From: Nicotiana tabacum
Lineage: Eukaryota; Streptophyta; Magnoliopsida; Solanales; Solanaceae
DNA length: 64,000 nt
Direction: 5' to 3'
Assembly (NCBI RefSeq): GCF_000715075.1
Contig: NC_134095.1
Span: 60,818,419 to 60,882,418 of the forward strand
Shown: one piece after another, positions 1 through 12,182 of the stretch
How positions within the stretch are numbered: position 1 is the first letter of the stretch
Layout: every line of letters starts with the position of its first letter
Notes under the pieces: generated by a model
What the model saw: only the letters and a program-made list of their open reading frames with translations
What the model was told of the DNA's origin: nothing
Databases searched by the model: none
Translations under genes and position numbers: made by a program

Positions 1-1175
1 CCGCACTGCCCATTTGTGCGGTCCGAGGAAGAAATATTCAGAGAGATGGAAAATGCCTATACGGTCTGTGGTCATGGTTGTGCGGACCGCAGCCGCGGTC
101 CATTCTACGCGGTCCACGGAGCCAAAGTTCAGAGAGCCCAGAATTAAAGTCCAAGAGCCTAGCGCGGATGCGGTCCATTTTATGCAGCCCGCGCTGACCC
201 CCAGGGGTATTTTTGTCCAGTTTTTCAGCCTAGTATAAATAGAACATTTTACCATTTTTAGGTCATCAGATATAACCAGAACTTAGTTGCGCTCGTGGGA
301 ACCTCATCTGTAGCCATTTTTGGCATCTTAGCTTTAAATTAACGATAGATTCTTGTATTTTCATTTAGCATTTAATTAATATGCTTTGTTCTTCATCTAT
401 TTCTCTATTTTCTTCTTCAAGCATGAGTAGCTAAAACTATTAGCTAGGGTTGTGGCTCAACCCTAGTGTGGTTAATTGATGGGTGTTGCCATCTATTGTT
501 AGATTTACTATGGGTGTTTGTTATTTGGGTCAATTTTATGGTTTAATCTATGAATTGGTGGTTGCAAACACTGGTTTGTGCTAAGCTGACTTGGATCTTC
601 TTGAAAAAGATATCTAAGTCTCCAAAATTGACCCAACAAGGAATTGGGATGGACTCAAGAGAATTGATAGTCCCAATTAAAGGGTTAAATCTTGAGAGAG
701 TAATTACCCAACTTGAACCCTAGTTGCTTGAGCTAATTTGCCTACCCGTTTGGTCTTGCGAGAGTCAATTGGGCAAAATCACTCTCTCTACCGAGAGGTG
801 TAAGAGTGGGTAAAATAGTGCAACAGTTATAGCATAAGCCCCTACTATGTCAATCAAACATTAGTAACATCTACCCGTCAATTAGCCACTTAGGTAATGT
901 CATGACCCTAGTGCCTTTCTTCCCATTAGATACAACTTAGCAATTATCTTGTAGTATAATCTAGTTTCAATTAATAGTTTGATAATAGTAGTTTATAATC
1001 GAAAACCCAAAAATGTATGGAGGTGACATTAGGAACAAATACACAACTCTAGTCTAGATAGATACTCGACTCCATTCCTAGCTCCCTGGGAAATCGATCC
1101 TGACCCTCATATGGGGTAAAAGTTATTGCGACCCTCTCTTCCTACCTTTTAGTAGTGTGGAGTTGGTAGCGATCA
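1..1175 (+). repeat. Athila 5' LTR (3' portion, cut by the window edge)
   Basis: Positions 1-184 and about 726-1175 match the 3' LTR at 34445-34639 and 34643-35095. The end GATCA at 1171-1175 is followed by a short spacer and the PBS. The first 180 bases carry the CpG-rich GCGGTCCGC-type motif cluster and the next 60 a TATA box, so promoter and leader lie here. Positions 190-725 are missing from the 3' LTR. Confidence 0.92.
234..242 (+). promoter_or_regulatory. TATA box of the Athila 5' LTR
   Basis: TATAAATAG lies just downstream of the CpG-rich motif cluster and upstream of the U5-like stretch and PBS, the expected place for the LTR promoter. The equivalent position in the 3' LTR is deleted. 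Confidence 0.6.
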
Positions 1176-1180
1176 CTTTT

Positions 1181-1198
1181 TGGCGCTGTTGCCGGAGA
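1181..1198 (+). other. Athila primer-binding site (tRNA-Asp type)
   Basis: TGGCGCTGTTGCCGGAGA starts five bases after the LTR end. Athila and related elements use a PBS complementary to the 3' end of tRNA-Asp; this copy differs at about two positions, both transitions. It would prime minus-strand DNA synthesis. Confidence 0.85.
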
Positions 1199-1293
1199 GC
1201 TAACAGTTTTGCTATCTATTTAGTTAGTTTTGTATATTGTTCTTCTTTCCTTCTTTGTTACTGACTTGTTTGTGTCATTACTCAGGTACCAAC

Positions 1294-1576
1294 ATGGCTT
1301 TAAACAACGCTAATGATCCTCTTGGAAACGTGATAGTAGGGGAGGAGTTTGATGATCTTGAGCAAGATGAGGTGCCTCTTGCACCTCAAGGTCAACGGAG
1401 AGGCCGGAATGCCAATGCTAATCCAAATGACAATATTCCAGACCCTCCCCTGGTTCCTCCAAGAGTGGCTCCCAGAGTATTACCGAACCAGGGCTACGCA
1501 AGTGCTATTATCCCACCCCGAATCCGGGCAGGAAACTTTCAAATAACCAATGTGATGTTGACCTTACTTGAGTAGC
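1294..1576 (+). pseudogene. gag: Athila gag, N-terminal part
   Basis: This is the start of the capsid protein gene. The ATG at 1294 opens a polar N-terminus (MALNNANDPLG) rich in Asn, Pro and Arg. An in-frame TAG at 1573-1575 sits where Gln is expected in the family, and immediately afterwards the Ogre element begins. The codon after the target duplication continues in the same frame at 23626, so the break is a clean insertion. The frame is also open upstream of the ATG, but the family start is at MALNN. The small overlapping ORF at 1349-1546 is a shadow in another frame. Confidence 0.85.
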
Positions 1577-1581
1577 GTGGG
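1577..1581. repeat. Target-site duplication, left copy (GTGGG) of the Ogre insertion
   Basis: GTGGG directly precedes the TG of the left Ogre LTR and is repeated at 23621-23625 after the CA of the right LTR. A 5-bp duplication is standard for LTR retrotransposons. The two copies are identical, so the insertion has not been rearranged at its ends. Confidence 0.93.
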
Positions 1582-4500
1582 TGCCACACCTCCTTTTTAC
1601 CTACAACCCCGGAAGAGGTGTATATAAGGGAGTTTTTCCAATTTAAGTGACAATCGAAACGGGATTATTTTATTAAAAATTCAGAGTCGCCACTTGGGAT
1701 AATTTATGGTGTCCCAAGTCACCGGTTTAGAATCCCGAATCGAGGAAAAGATTGACTCGATTTTATAGTCCGCGAACATAGAAATCCGGGTAAGGAATTC
1801 TGTTAACCCGAGAGAAGGTGTTAGGCATTTCCGAGTTCCGTGGTTCTAGCACGGTCGCTCAACTGTTATTTTTGGCTCAATTATTTGATTTTAAAAACAC
1901 TTTTAGACCTATGTGCATTTTAGCTTTAAACAGCTTTTAATTGTTTTAAGGAAGATTTCAACGTCATCTAAAACACGTCCTTGGACCACACCACATGAAA
2001 TGCACCCGTAGTCCGAGACACATTTCATTTAACGTTGCTAAGATTTGGATTTGGGTCACATGAAATGCACACCCGAGTTTAAGGAAGTTAATTATTAAAA
2101 TAACGTACCTAAAGTGACTATGTGTTTACAACTTCGCAAGGGCCATGGAATTTCAACGAAATGGCATGCCTCGAATCCTAAAGATCAATACAAGATTAAT
2201 TAAATGAGGACCATGCAATTGTCATTTTTTTTGGCATGGCGCACCTCAATTCTAATTTAAAAGGGTATTCAAATTATATTTGGAGGGTCATGGACTATTT
2301 ATATTTAAAATGGCATACCTCCAGTCTGCTTAAAAAAGAGTTAATTAAATAACTAAGGAAAAAGAACTTAATGAGAATATAATTACTTTGATCTAAAGTT
2401 TAAACTTAAACCACTTAATCAACAAGAAACGAACATGCGAAATTTGCACCATTTTGTCCCAAATCCTGGCTGGGCCTGATGTCCCAATTGTCAATAGCCC
2501 AAAGCTTAGCCCACATGAGCAATGTTAGGCTCATAATGCTGCCCATATCATGAATTAAGAGTGCAGGAGAGGGGAGAGGGAATTTGGGCACAATTAGGCC
2601 AACGCTAGAGGCCCAGGCCTAACGTTTCACAATCAGTTTTACCAATTTTGTCTCAAATACTGGCAGTCATGAGCGGATTCAGAACAATCTGATGGTCAAG
2701 AGCAATTCGTAGGCAACTTATTTGTCATTCAACCCCCAAATTTAAAGCCATGCATATCACAAGCAATCATTTCAAGCTTACTCCTAACAAGAAACTACTT
2801 TTGAAATGGAAACATAAGAACATGCTTCCCCTTTTAATTCCAGACTAGGAGTTTCAGCATAAAATGAAATGCAAAATATAACAATATGGAGAATCAGAAT
2901 TATATTCAACCATGGCTAAAACTAAACACCTAATGAATATGTTTCAGGATACTCTAATCTATCATCCCCTTTTGATTACTACGTTCCACAAGAGAATTGC
3001 CAAGCAAGCAACAAAAATAAAATTCTTGAGGCTCACATCAGCCTCTTCAGTACCCATAGATACAGCAAACGGAATATCCTATGTCCAAATAGTTTTCATG
3101 TCCTTTTAATACAGATCATCTAAATCAAAATGCTACTCGGAACTTTTAGGCACTCGAAGGGAATTGAAAAACGAGAAAAAGAAAATTAAATGTATACCCA
3201 TAATGGAAACTAAGCTAAATACACAAATTAACTAATTTCGATTGTGCAGAAACATCATTTAACCAACTACTCAATTACAAATCTCGGCTTGACTAAGCCA
3301 ACTTCATGTTCATCCATTCTCATACATTAAAAGGTGAGGGAATACCTGGAAGGTGAAATGAAAGAAAACAAAAGGAAGTTAGTATCCAAGCAGCAAAGCA
3401 ACAGAACCCAGCAACCAGGACTCCAACAAAACCAAACTCAAAACCAAGAAGGAAGTGCAACAGTCCAGAAAAACAGTTTCAATCGTAACTCGGCAGAATT
3501 CAAACCAAGATTAAAACCAAATTCAATCCATCTCAAACACTCAATGAATCAAAGATTGTTTTAGAAGGTTGGAAATTTTTAAAAAAAATCAAAGAAGGAA
3601 ATCAATGAAATAGTAAAGTCAGTTGTTTGGTATTTTCCTGGATTTGTTTCTCTCTTTTTTCTTCTTGAATGCCAAGTTAGAGAACCTTTATAGGCAAGGC
3701 ATTTAGGGCAGCTTCCAAGTATCAGTTTTGCAATTAGGACCTTTTGAAATTTTCATTATAGGTTAGATACCCTTAGTTAAAAACCAAAATTCAAAACAGC
3801 CCCCCTGCCCAGCTTCCTAGAAGCTTCCTGTTCTATTACAAAAATATCCCCTATGTTGATTACCCAGACTATCCCCCTCACCCCTGAAATTTACTTTTTC
3901 AGTCTAAAAACCAATTATGGGTCAATTTGAACCAATGTTTCAGACCCAAATGGATGGGTCAACCTTGCACCCAAAACCCAAACCAAAAGGTCAGAACCCC
4001 AAATAATCAATCTGAGTGAGAAGTAACCACAAAAACCCAAAATATGAGCTAACAATTGATTTGTTGTTAAGCTAAACCCCTGACCGGAATTAAACTAAAT
4101 CAATCAAATTAATAAAACCCAATTCCACCTAATTAACAGAAAACGCCATAACTTAACATAAAATTAAGAAGACGAAGAACAACAAGTAGAAGTTTGAAAA
4201 AAAAAAGAAAAACTGAAAAACTGACGAAACGTACCCTAAATTGATCTAAAGGGAAAGACTAGGTTTAAAACTCTTTGATCAATTCCAGACGGAGTATAAG
4301 TCACTCAAACAGACGTAGAAAGAAAGAAGAAGAACGAGATATGAAATGAGCAATAACGGACAGAAAACGAAAGAAGACTCACCAAGTAACACTTGAAGCC
4401 AACACTGGAACCTTCAATTTAACGAAATTGATGCTAACCACTTGTTCTTTGTCAAGAACAAATAAACAACATCGATTTGTGTTGAATCAAACTTCAAAAC

Positions 4501-5466
4501 GTGAAAATCGGGAGCATAGGCTGATGCATGTCGCGGAATCGAGGGTAAAGCGATTTGGGGTTTTAGGGTTCATCCCTTCCAATCAAGATTCGACGGAATC
4601 TAGGGTGATTCGAAAGATACAGAATAGAGATTGGGGAAGAGGAGGGTGTTAGGGTTTCAGGGTGTTAGCTTGGACTGGTTTGGTGGTGGCGCCGCCAGGT
4701 TTATGATGGTGGAGAATAGGGGCGGCGGGTAGGGTTTCCGAGGGGTCTCTGAGGTGGGAGTTGAAAGAGGCGAGATGAGGGGGGTAGGGTAGTGTTTGGA
4801 CATATATATATTAAGACCTCCCCACTTCTGAATCGTCAGATCAACTAACCTCGACGGTCAAGATCAAAGGATAACAAAACACGTCGTTTCGGATGAAGGG
4901 GTGACCGGACCGGGTTGAGACGCGGGTTTGGGCCGGGTTTCGATACTTAATAATTGGGCATGCGGTTCTTAATTGGATTTGGCCCAATAGATTTTTAAGA
5001 ACAAATTCCCTTTCTCTTTTCTTTTGTTCTATTATTCCACTTTTTTTTCTATTCTATAATTAATTGAAATCCCAAGTTAACTCCTAAATTGATCTAATCT
5101 TTAAAATTAGGCTAATTATCAACTATAATATTTACAGAAAATTAATTATTCCTAAATTAAAAGAGGAAATTACTATTTTAAAGCTAAAAGGCTAAAAATG
5201 CAAAAGTAAGCCAATTTTTGTAATTTTTTTCATTTTTATAAAACAATTAATTTGCTAATTAATCCTAAAATATAGAATTAAATCCTAAATGCAAATGCCA
5301 CGTATTTTGTATTTTTCATTAGTTAAACAAAACTAACATGCACAGACAAATGCAAATAATTAACAAAAAATGCCGCAAAAATCCACGAAATTGCAAACAA
5401 CAAAAAAATTATTTTGTTTTGAATTTGTGGTAGTAATTCATATAGGGCAAAAATCACGTGCTCATA
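1582..5466 (-). repeat. Ogre 3' LTR (left copy on the plus strand)
   Basis: A 3,885-bp copy of 19729-23620. On the minus strand it begins TATGAGCACGTG, where the other copy has TGTGAG, and ends with GGTGTGGCA. It holds a TATA-like stretch near 4800-4815 (minus strand, inside ACATATATATATTAA), followed by a C-rich leader reading toward 1582. The short ORFs inside are not conserved as proteins and are not annotated. The two LTRs differ by scattered substitutions and small indels. Confidence 0.93.
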
Positions 5467-5481
5467 GCTGCCCCTCTTTGC
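5467..5481 (-). other. Ogre polypurine tract
   Basis: On the minus strand GCAAAGAGGGGCAGC directly abuts the 3' LTR. This is the usual position and composition of the plus-strand primer in this lineage. Confidence 0.85.
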
Positions 5482-5879
5482 CCGAAAACACAAAGAGTTT
5501 TCATGCAAAGATAAAATGAGCGGATACAAGCGATTTTTTCCCGTTTGAATATTCCGTGGGAAGCATTTTTGAAAGATTTGACCGCACCCTGCTTTCGAGG
5601 TTGCCTACATATCCTTGGCTAAAAAGGAATCAGGTCAGTGTAGTTCAGGAATGTTTGGTAGCTGGGACTACCATGAAGCTGTGATTTCACTGTTGCTACT
5701 GTTGCTGCTACTGCTTACTGCATCCCCTTATTACACCACGATAAAATAAAAAGAAGCTAGACTATGCTATGATCTATGCATTACAAAATCCTATCTATAT
5801 CTTCAGACTTGCTCCGGTGGTTCTTGTTGACTTGTATTCTCTCGGTGGAATCCCTTTGTTGCTGCCTTGAATTGTAATC

Positions 5880-6880
5880 TGAGATGTTTTCCATTTCTCC
5901 AGGTGGACACCTGACTGCCAACTACATTTTGAGATGTTTTCTCTTTCTCCAAGTGGACACTTGACTGCTGAACTTGAATGTATTCCCTGCTCTCCAAGCG
6001 GGCTCCTGATTGCTGAACTTGAAATGTATTCCCTGCTCTCCAGGCGGGCTCCTGACTGCTGACTTGAAATGTATTCCCTGCTCTCCAGGAGGGCTCCTGA
6101 CTGCTGACTTGAGATGTATTCCCTGTTCTCCAGGCGGGCTCCTGACTTCAACAAAATAGACGAAAACAAAGGAAATTTTTCTGCCCAAGTTTGGGTAACT
6201 AGGAACATATGTAAGTGTAAAACGAATCACATTACCAAATATCATTAAGAACTTGAAAACTAAAACTTGAATTGTACTCCCTTGTTCTCCAGGCGGGCTC
6301 CTGACTGCTGACTTAAAATTTTATTTCCCTGCTCTCCAGGCAGGCTCCTGACTGCTGTCTCGAAATGTATTCCCTGCTCTCTAGGCGGGATCCTAACTGC
6401 TAAACTTGAATGTATTCCCTGCTCTTCAGGCGGGCTCCTGACTACTAAACTTGAATGTATTCCCTGCTCTCCAGTCGGGCTCCTGACTTCTAACTTGAAA
6501 TGTAATCCCTGTTTTCCAGGCGGGCTCCTGACTTCAAGGAAATGACAAAAACAGAGGAAATTTTCTGCCCCAGTTTGGGTATCTCGGAACATATGTAAGT
6601 GTAAAAAGAATCACATTACCAACTATCAATAAGAACTTGAAAGCTAAAACTTGAATTGTACTCCCTTGTTCTCCAGGCGGTCTCCTGATTGCTGAACTTG
6701 AAATTGTATTTCCCTGCTCTCCAGGCGGGCTCCTGACTGCTATCTCGAAATGTATTCCCTGCTCTCCAGGCGGGCTCCTGACTGCTAAACTTGAAATGTA
6801 TTCCCTTCTCTCCATGCGGGCTCCTGACTTCTAACTTGAAATGTATTCCTTGCTTTCCAGGCAGGCTCTTGACTTCAACA
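5880..6880 (-). repeat. Tandem repeat array, unit about 46 bp, about 17 copies
   Basis: The core CTCCAGGCGGGCTCCTGACT recurs at roughly 46-bp spacing from about 5898 to 6870. The array is broken into three blocks by a longer unit (about 6140-6260 and 6520-6650, partial near 6875) containing AACATATGTAAGTGTAAAA, so it has a higher-order structure of about 370-390 bp. Copies differ by point changes, with no near-identical spacer pattern, so it is not a CRISPR array. It lies in the Ogre 3' untranslated region. Confidence 0.88.
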
Positions 6881-7579
6881 AAATGAAAAAAACAGAGGAA
6901 ATTTTATGCCTCTGTTTTAATCAAAGAAAAATCTTATCAGTTTAAAATGTGGTGGTTGGTTGATGGCATTCTTTGCTGAAGGTCTCTCCGCTGCATTGTT
7001 TTGTTTTGACTGAATTACCCGAACTGGTCCTGAACCGCTTGACTTTCCGACTGACTTTCAAAACCCTATGACCCTGAATGACCCGAGTGTTCTATACTTG
7101 AACCGTTAATTCACACCTCTGACCCCTTTAATGGAACCTCTACATCTCTCATGAAATTACCAAATCATTTTGCCGATAGAGCTCTTGCTGTCACTTTACC
7201 CCACTTACATCATGCTATCTTTGGTATGCTCTGGCCATACTGTGCTTTGCAGTATTGAAGCTGGTAGTGAGCTTTGAAATTCTTTCTTATTTGGTTAAAC
7301 AAAACTGACATTGGGAACATCTTAGAGAAATAAACCCAAAAGAAATGAAATGCAATGACTTTCGGAATTAAGGATAAGGAAATCCAAAACTGGAAGACTA
7401 TCTGAAGAGGAAAAAGAAAAAGGACTTATCTGAGTGGAGCAGCCGGCACCAATGATCAAGACACGCATTTTGGATTACTTGTCCCAATCTGTCCAACCAA
7501 TCAACTTCCAATTGCCACACTTTGTTGCCCCGGAATTTCCATAACCTGATTTCTTCAACCAAATCCTGACCTTGTTCAT

Positions 7580-7830
7580 CCTGCGGTGACTTGGAAGGTT
7601 TCCACCAGCAGACCTCTCTCATCCGTTCATCTCTCAACTCACTTTCACCTTTCGTTGCCCGTGAGGGTTTTCACCAATAAGACTCTCTCATTTTGATTTC
7701 TCTCAGCTCCCGTCGCCTTACGGTGCCCGTGAGGGTTTTCACCAATAAGACTCTCATTTTTATTTCTCTCAGCTCCTGTCACCTTATGGTGCCCGCGAGG
7801 GTTTTCACCAATAAGACTCTCCCATTTTTT
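7580..7830 (-). repeat. Tandem repeat, unit about 63-69 bp, three clear copies plus one diverged
   Basis: GAGGGTTTTCACCAATAAGA recurs at about 7666, 7731 and 7798, each time followed by CTCTC..TTTCTCTCAGCTC. A diverged copy lies upstream near 7590. It belongs to the Ogre 3' region. Confidence 0.8.
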
Positions 7831-8169
7831 ATTTCTTTTTCCTATTTGGACCAGAGTGTTGCCCCTGACATGAATCGCCTCTACCTGCTTGACTTGGCAT
7901 TTCTTGAAGACTGATCGGAAGGTCTTTCTTTGGACCGTAATGTGGGCTTTTGGATGGGGTTAGAAAGAAAGGGCATAAAAGGCTCAAAACAACTCATCAT
8001 GGGTTCAAAATTACAACTTTCGGAACCAGATTTCTTACAACAACCACAACTTCTGCCCTAGTTTCTTGCTTGGGAACTTTTGGATTTTTATTTTGATGGG
8101 ACCGAACCATGAGGCTGCCTACGTATCCTTAAAAGGAATCAGGTCAAACGTAGTTTATGTCATAGAAAT

Positions 8170-8350
8170 TACTTTGTTGTTGTAATTTTTCTTTTTCTCT
8201 TTCTTTGCTCTCTCTTTTGCTTTCTTTTTCCCTTTTATTGTTTTTCTTTTTTTCTTTTCATTATTTTCTTTCTCTTTTCATTCTTTCTTTCTCTTTTCAT
8301 TCTTTTCTTTCTCTTTTCTTTTCTTTCTATTTTTCTCTCCTTCCTTTACT
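8170..8350 (-). repeat. Polypyrimidine tract (plus strand) beyond the integrase stop
   Basis: About 180 bp of C and T with interspersed TTTCTTT, i.e. polypurine in the sense of the Ogre. The ORF at 8205-8453 is a low-complexity product of it. A similar tract lies at 15940-16140, and both adjoin a copy of the two-stem motif. Confidence 0.75.
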
Positions 8351-8530
8351 TATCTTTTACGCTTGTGTTTCTGATATTTGTTACTTATTCCGGAAGAGGG
8401 GTATGAAAGAAACAAATAAGGCTCAAAGGGGTGACAAGGGACAAAGTGTTTAGATAGCAGAACAAAATGCCTTCGTCATTTCAATATTCGATACATGCCA
8501 AATACAAACAAGTACAATCAAAGAAAGAAA

Positions 8531-10498
8531 TCATACATAGTATCTCTTGACTGCATCAGAATTGATAGCCATTTCTACACATTTGCCTTCTACATCTGTC
8601 AAATACAATGCACCATTGGACAACACTCTAGTTACAACGAATGGCCCCTTCCAATTTGGGGCGAATTTTCCTTTTGCTTCAACCTGATGAGGAAGAATGT
8701 GTTTCAATACTAACTGCCCCACTTCAAACTTCCGTGGACGCACCTTCTTATTGTATGCTCTTGCCCATCTCTGTTGATACAACTGGCCATGACACACTGC
8801 TGCCAGTCTCTTCTCATCGATCAAACTCAATTGTTCCAAGCGGGTTTTGACCCACTCCTCATCATCGATCTCAGCCTCCGTGACAATTCGAAGGGATGGA
8901 ATTTCCACTTCTGCAGGTATCACTGCTTCGGTGCCATACACCAACAAATAAGGAGTCGCCCCTACTGAAGTACGGACAGTAGTGCGATAACCTAGCAAAG
9001 CAAACGGTAGCTTTTCATGCCACTGCCTAGAACCTTCCACCATTTTTCGAAGTATCTTTTTTATATTCTTGTTGGCCGCCTTAACTGCTTCGTTTGCCTT
9101 AGGGCGGTATGGGCTAGAATTGCGATGTGTAATCTTGAACTGCTGACATACCTCTTTTATCAGATGACTATTGAGATTAGCCCCATTGTCTGTAATGATC
9201 ACCTTCGGTATCCCGAACCGGCAAATGATATTTGAATGCACAAAATCAACTACCGCCTTCTTGGTTACAGACTTGAATGTTTTAGCCTCTACCTATTTGG
9301 TGAAATAATCAATGGCCACCAGAATAAACCTGTGCCCGTTGGACGCTGCTGGCTCGATTGGTCCAATGACATCCATTACCCAAGCAACAAAAGTCCATGG
9401 AGACATTGTATGTAATTCAAATGGTGGAGAATGAATCAAATCTCCATGCACTTGGCACTGATGACATTTACGCACGAAACTGATACAATCTCGCTCCATA
9501 GTGAGCCAATAATAACCTGCCTGGAGAATCTTCTTTTCCAGCACATACCCACTCATGTGCGGTCCATAAACTCTAGAATGTACTTCGGTCATGATAGTCG
9601 CGGCCTGTCTAGCATCTACATATCTTAATAACCTAAGATCTGGAGTTCTTTTGTACAAAACTTCTCCACTGAAGAAAAATCCACTTGCCAAGCGACAAAT
9701 TATTCTCTTTTGATCACCTATGGCTTGTACCGGATATACTCGCCTTTGGATGTATTCCTTGATATCGTGAAACTAAGGCTCCCCATCGAGTTCTTCCTCC
9801 ACTATATTACAATAAGCATGTTGATCACGGACCTAAATATGCAATGGGTCAACATAAGCCTTATCCGGATGATATAACATCGATGCCAGAGTAGCCAAAG
9901 CATCAGCGACCTCATTATGAATGTTTGGAATATGCCTGAACTCTATTGCTTAAAACCGTTGACAAAGATCATGCAAACATTGCCGGTACGGTATGAGTTT
10001 TAAATCCCGTGTTTCCCATTCTCCCTGAATCTGGTGTACCAGAAGGTCGGAGTCACCCAAGACCAAGACTTCCTGGACACCCATATCCACAGCCATCCTC
10101 AAACCCAAAATGCATGCCTCGTATTCCGCCATATTGTTAGTATAGTAGAACTGAAGTTGAGTCGTAACAGGGTAATGATGCCCTGTTTCAGAAACAAGTA
10201 CCACTCTTATACCAACGCCTTTCATGTTAGCAGCTCCATCAAAGAAAAGTTTCCATCCTGGCCTTTCAATCTGTTCCAACTCATCAATGTGCATTACCTC
10301 TTCATCAGGGAAGTAAGTCTTTAAAGGTTCGTATTCTTCATCCATAGGATTCTCAGCCAAATGGTCGGTCAATGCTTGTGCTTTCATCGCAGTCCGAGTC
10401 ACGTAGACAATGTCAAATTCTATGAGCAAGATCTGCCACTTGCGAGCCTTCCCGTGGGCATAGGCTTCTGGAAGATATACTTCAACGGATCCAGGCAA
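8531..10498 (-). pseudogene. pol: Ogre pol, second part: archaeal-type RNase H and integrase
   Basis: One frame runs from 10498 to 8531 with stop codons near 9950, between 9835 and 9775, and at 9293-9295. The first part (10330-9950) carries an RNase H with FFDGAANMKG, NNMAEYEA and GDSDLLV, the acidic-residue pattern of the second RNase H of this clade. Integrase follows: zinc-binding residues in HSRVYGPHMSG and CHQCQ near 9600-9460, core Asp in VAIDYF at about 9310 and in TDNGAN at about 9190. The expected third catalytic residue, Glu, is Lys at 9080-9082. The C-terminal part (PNWKGPFVV) resembles the usual integrase end, with no chromodomain. The enzyme would cut and join LTR ends; this copy cannot. 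Confidence 0.9.
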
Positions 10499-12004
10499 GA
10501 GATGAGGTAATTAGTATAAGATAACAAATAGTGTTTCAACTTCTGGGCTACCCAAGTTAGGGCGCAACACGTCCTCTCAAGATGAGTGTACTTAACCTCG
10601 TAAGATGTGAATTTCTTACTGAGATAATATATGGCCTGCTCCTTCTTGCAGGTGATGTCATGTTGTCCCAATACATATCCAAATGAATTGTCCAAGACTG
10701 TCTAATACAGAATCAAAGGTCCCCTTGGTTCTGGCGAGACCAACACAGGTGGGTTTGACAAGTACCCCTTTATCTTATCAAATGCTTCCTGACATTCATC
10801 TGTCCACTTGACTGCAGCATCTTTCTTTAACAGTTTGAAGATAGGCTCACAAGTTGTCGTGAGCTAAGCAATAAACCGGCTAATGTAATTCAATCTTCCC
10901 AACAGACTCATCACCTCAGTCTTGTTCTTTGGAGGTGGCAATTCCTGGATGGCTTTGATTTTTAACGGGTCTAATTCAATACCTTGTCGGCTGACTATGA
11001 ATCCCAACAACTTTCCAGATGGAACACCGAACGCGCATTTTGCAGGATTGAGCTTGAGATTGTACCTGTGAAGCCTTTGGAAGAACTTTCTTAGATCTCT
11101 GACATGGTCAGATTGCTTTCTAGACTTTACAATCACATTATCCATATGAACCTCGATCTCCCTGTGTATCATGTCGTGGAATATGGTCATCATTGCCCTC
11201 ATGTAGGTTGCCCCAGCATTTTTCAAACCAAATGGCATGATCCGATAGCAGTACGTTCCCCATGGCATGATAAATGATGTCTTTTGTGCATCTTCTTCAT
11301 CCATTAAGATCTGGTGGTAGCTCGCATAGCAATCCACAAAAGAACCAACCTCATGTTTGGCACAATTATCGATCAATATATGGATGTTCAGAAATGGGAA
11401 GTTATCTTTGGGACTTGCCTTGTTGAGATCTCGATTATCGACACACACCCTGGTCTTGCCATCCTTCTTTAGCACAGGCACAACATTAGCTAACCAGGCA
11501 GGATACTAGGTGACCCGAATGACTTTGGCGTCAAACTGTTTGGTGACCTCTTCCTTAATCTTCACACTCATATCAGTTTTAAATTTCTTTAGCTTCTGCT
11601 TGACAGGAGGGAATGCCGGGTCAGTGGAAAATTTGTGAACCACCAAGTGAGTGCTTAGACCCAGCATGTCGTCATAGGACCATGCAAAAATATTTTTGAA
11701 TTCAAACAGTGCTTCAATTATCTCCTCTCTGAGTTGTGGTTCAAGATGGACACTTATTTTAATTTTTCGGACATTATCTTGGTCCCCTAGATTGATCGCT
11801 TCTATATCATTCAGGTTAGGCTTGGGTTTTTCTTCAAAATAGCTTAATTCTTTACTAATCTCTTCAAAGGCTTCATCCTCGTCATATTCCGATTCAGCAT
11901 CAAATTTTATTTCTTGAATTACTATTTCAGAATTAGATTGGCTTTTAAGACTGTGCCGGAGATTCCGCATGCATGTCATATCATTGAAGCCAGCATAAAA
12001 AGAA
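10420..12004 (-). pseudogene. pol: Ogre pol, first part: reverse transcriptase and RNase H (exon after the intron)
   Basis: The frame from 12004 (after the intron) to about 10450 encodes an acidic linker, then the RT fingers (KKDGKTRVCVDNRDLN, about 11440), SFVDCYASYHQ at about 11340, MPFGLKNAGATY at about 11230, and the catalytic box at 11137-11148, which reads HMDN instead of YVDD. RNase H follows with its QKLKHYLL segment near 10540. A stop lies at 11506, a frameshift near 10450 leads into the second RNase H, and stops near 10863 and 10700 are present. With the second catalytic Asp changed to Asn, polymerase activity is unlikely. Confidence 0.9.
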
Positions 12005-12182
12005 CTGTACAAGGAAGAAAGAAAAACAAAAATAAAACTATCAGGAAGAGAGGAAAAGAGAAATTGTTTTTCATTGAAATTAAAGATAACGGGGTTTATA
12101 CATCCAAATGGACAGAATATAGAATATGAATTACAACCCTGGAATAATCCAGATAAATTGAAAGAAAATCAAAGCAAACTAC
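12005..12182 (-). other. Spliceosomal intron between protease/G-patch and RT of the Ogre
   Basis: On the minus strand a GT donor at 12182-12181 and an AG acceptor at 12006-12005 bound 178 bases. A pyrimidine-rich stretch ending TTCCTTGTACAG precedes the acceptor. The upstream frame has two bases left over and the downstream exon supplies one, so the reading frame is kept exactly. Ogre elements are known for an intron at this place whose removal joins gag-pro to pol. The splice sites survive although the proteins have decayed. Confidence 0.8.

Larger units (their letters stand above)
5482..8530 (-). other. Ogre 3' region between integrase and 3' LTR: no coding, several repeats
   Basis: This 3-kb stretch has no family ORF. 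On the plus strand it holds a two-stem motif copy at 5603-5646, a tandem array at 5880-6880, about 700 bp without recognisable features, a second small tandem repeat at 7580-7830, another two-stem motif copy at 8117-8156 and a pyrimidine tract at 8170-8350. Ogre and related elements have a fast-changing 3' untranslated region that tends to gain tandem repeats, and this fits. ORFs read from it are by-products of the repeats. Confidence 0.8.

Noticed and set aside
2912..3109. 65-residue ORF conserved at 21061-21258
   Set aside because: The two copies are conserved only because they lie in paired LTRs of the same element; no codon-level evidence supports coding.
5880..6880. Regular repeats resembling a CRISPR array
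   Set aside because: Repeats are adjacent and imperfect without unique equal-length spacers, inside a plant retrotransposon's untranslated region.
8205..8453. Phe/Leu/Ser-rich ORF that could look like a membrane protein
   Set aside because: It is a reading of a pyrimidine tract in the Ogre 3' region and carries no conserved motif.
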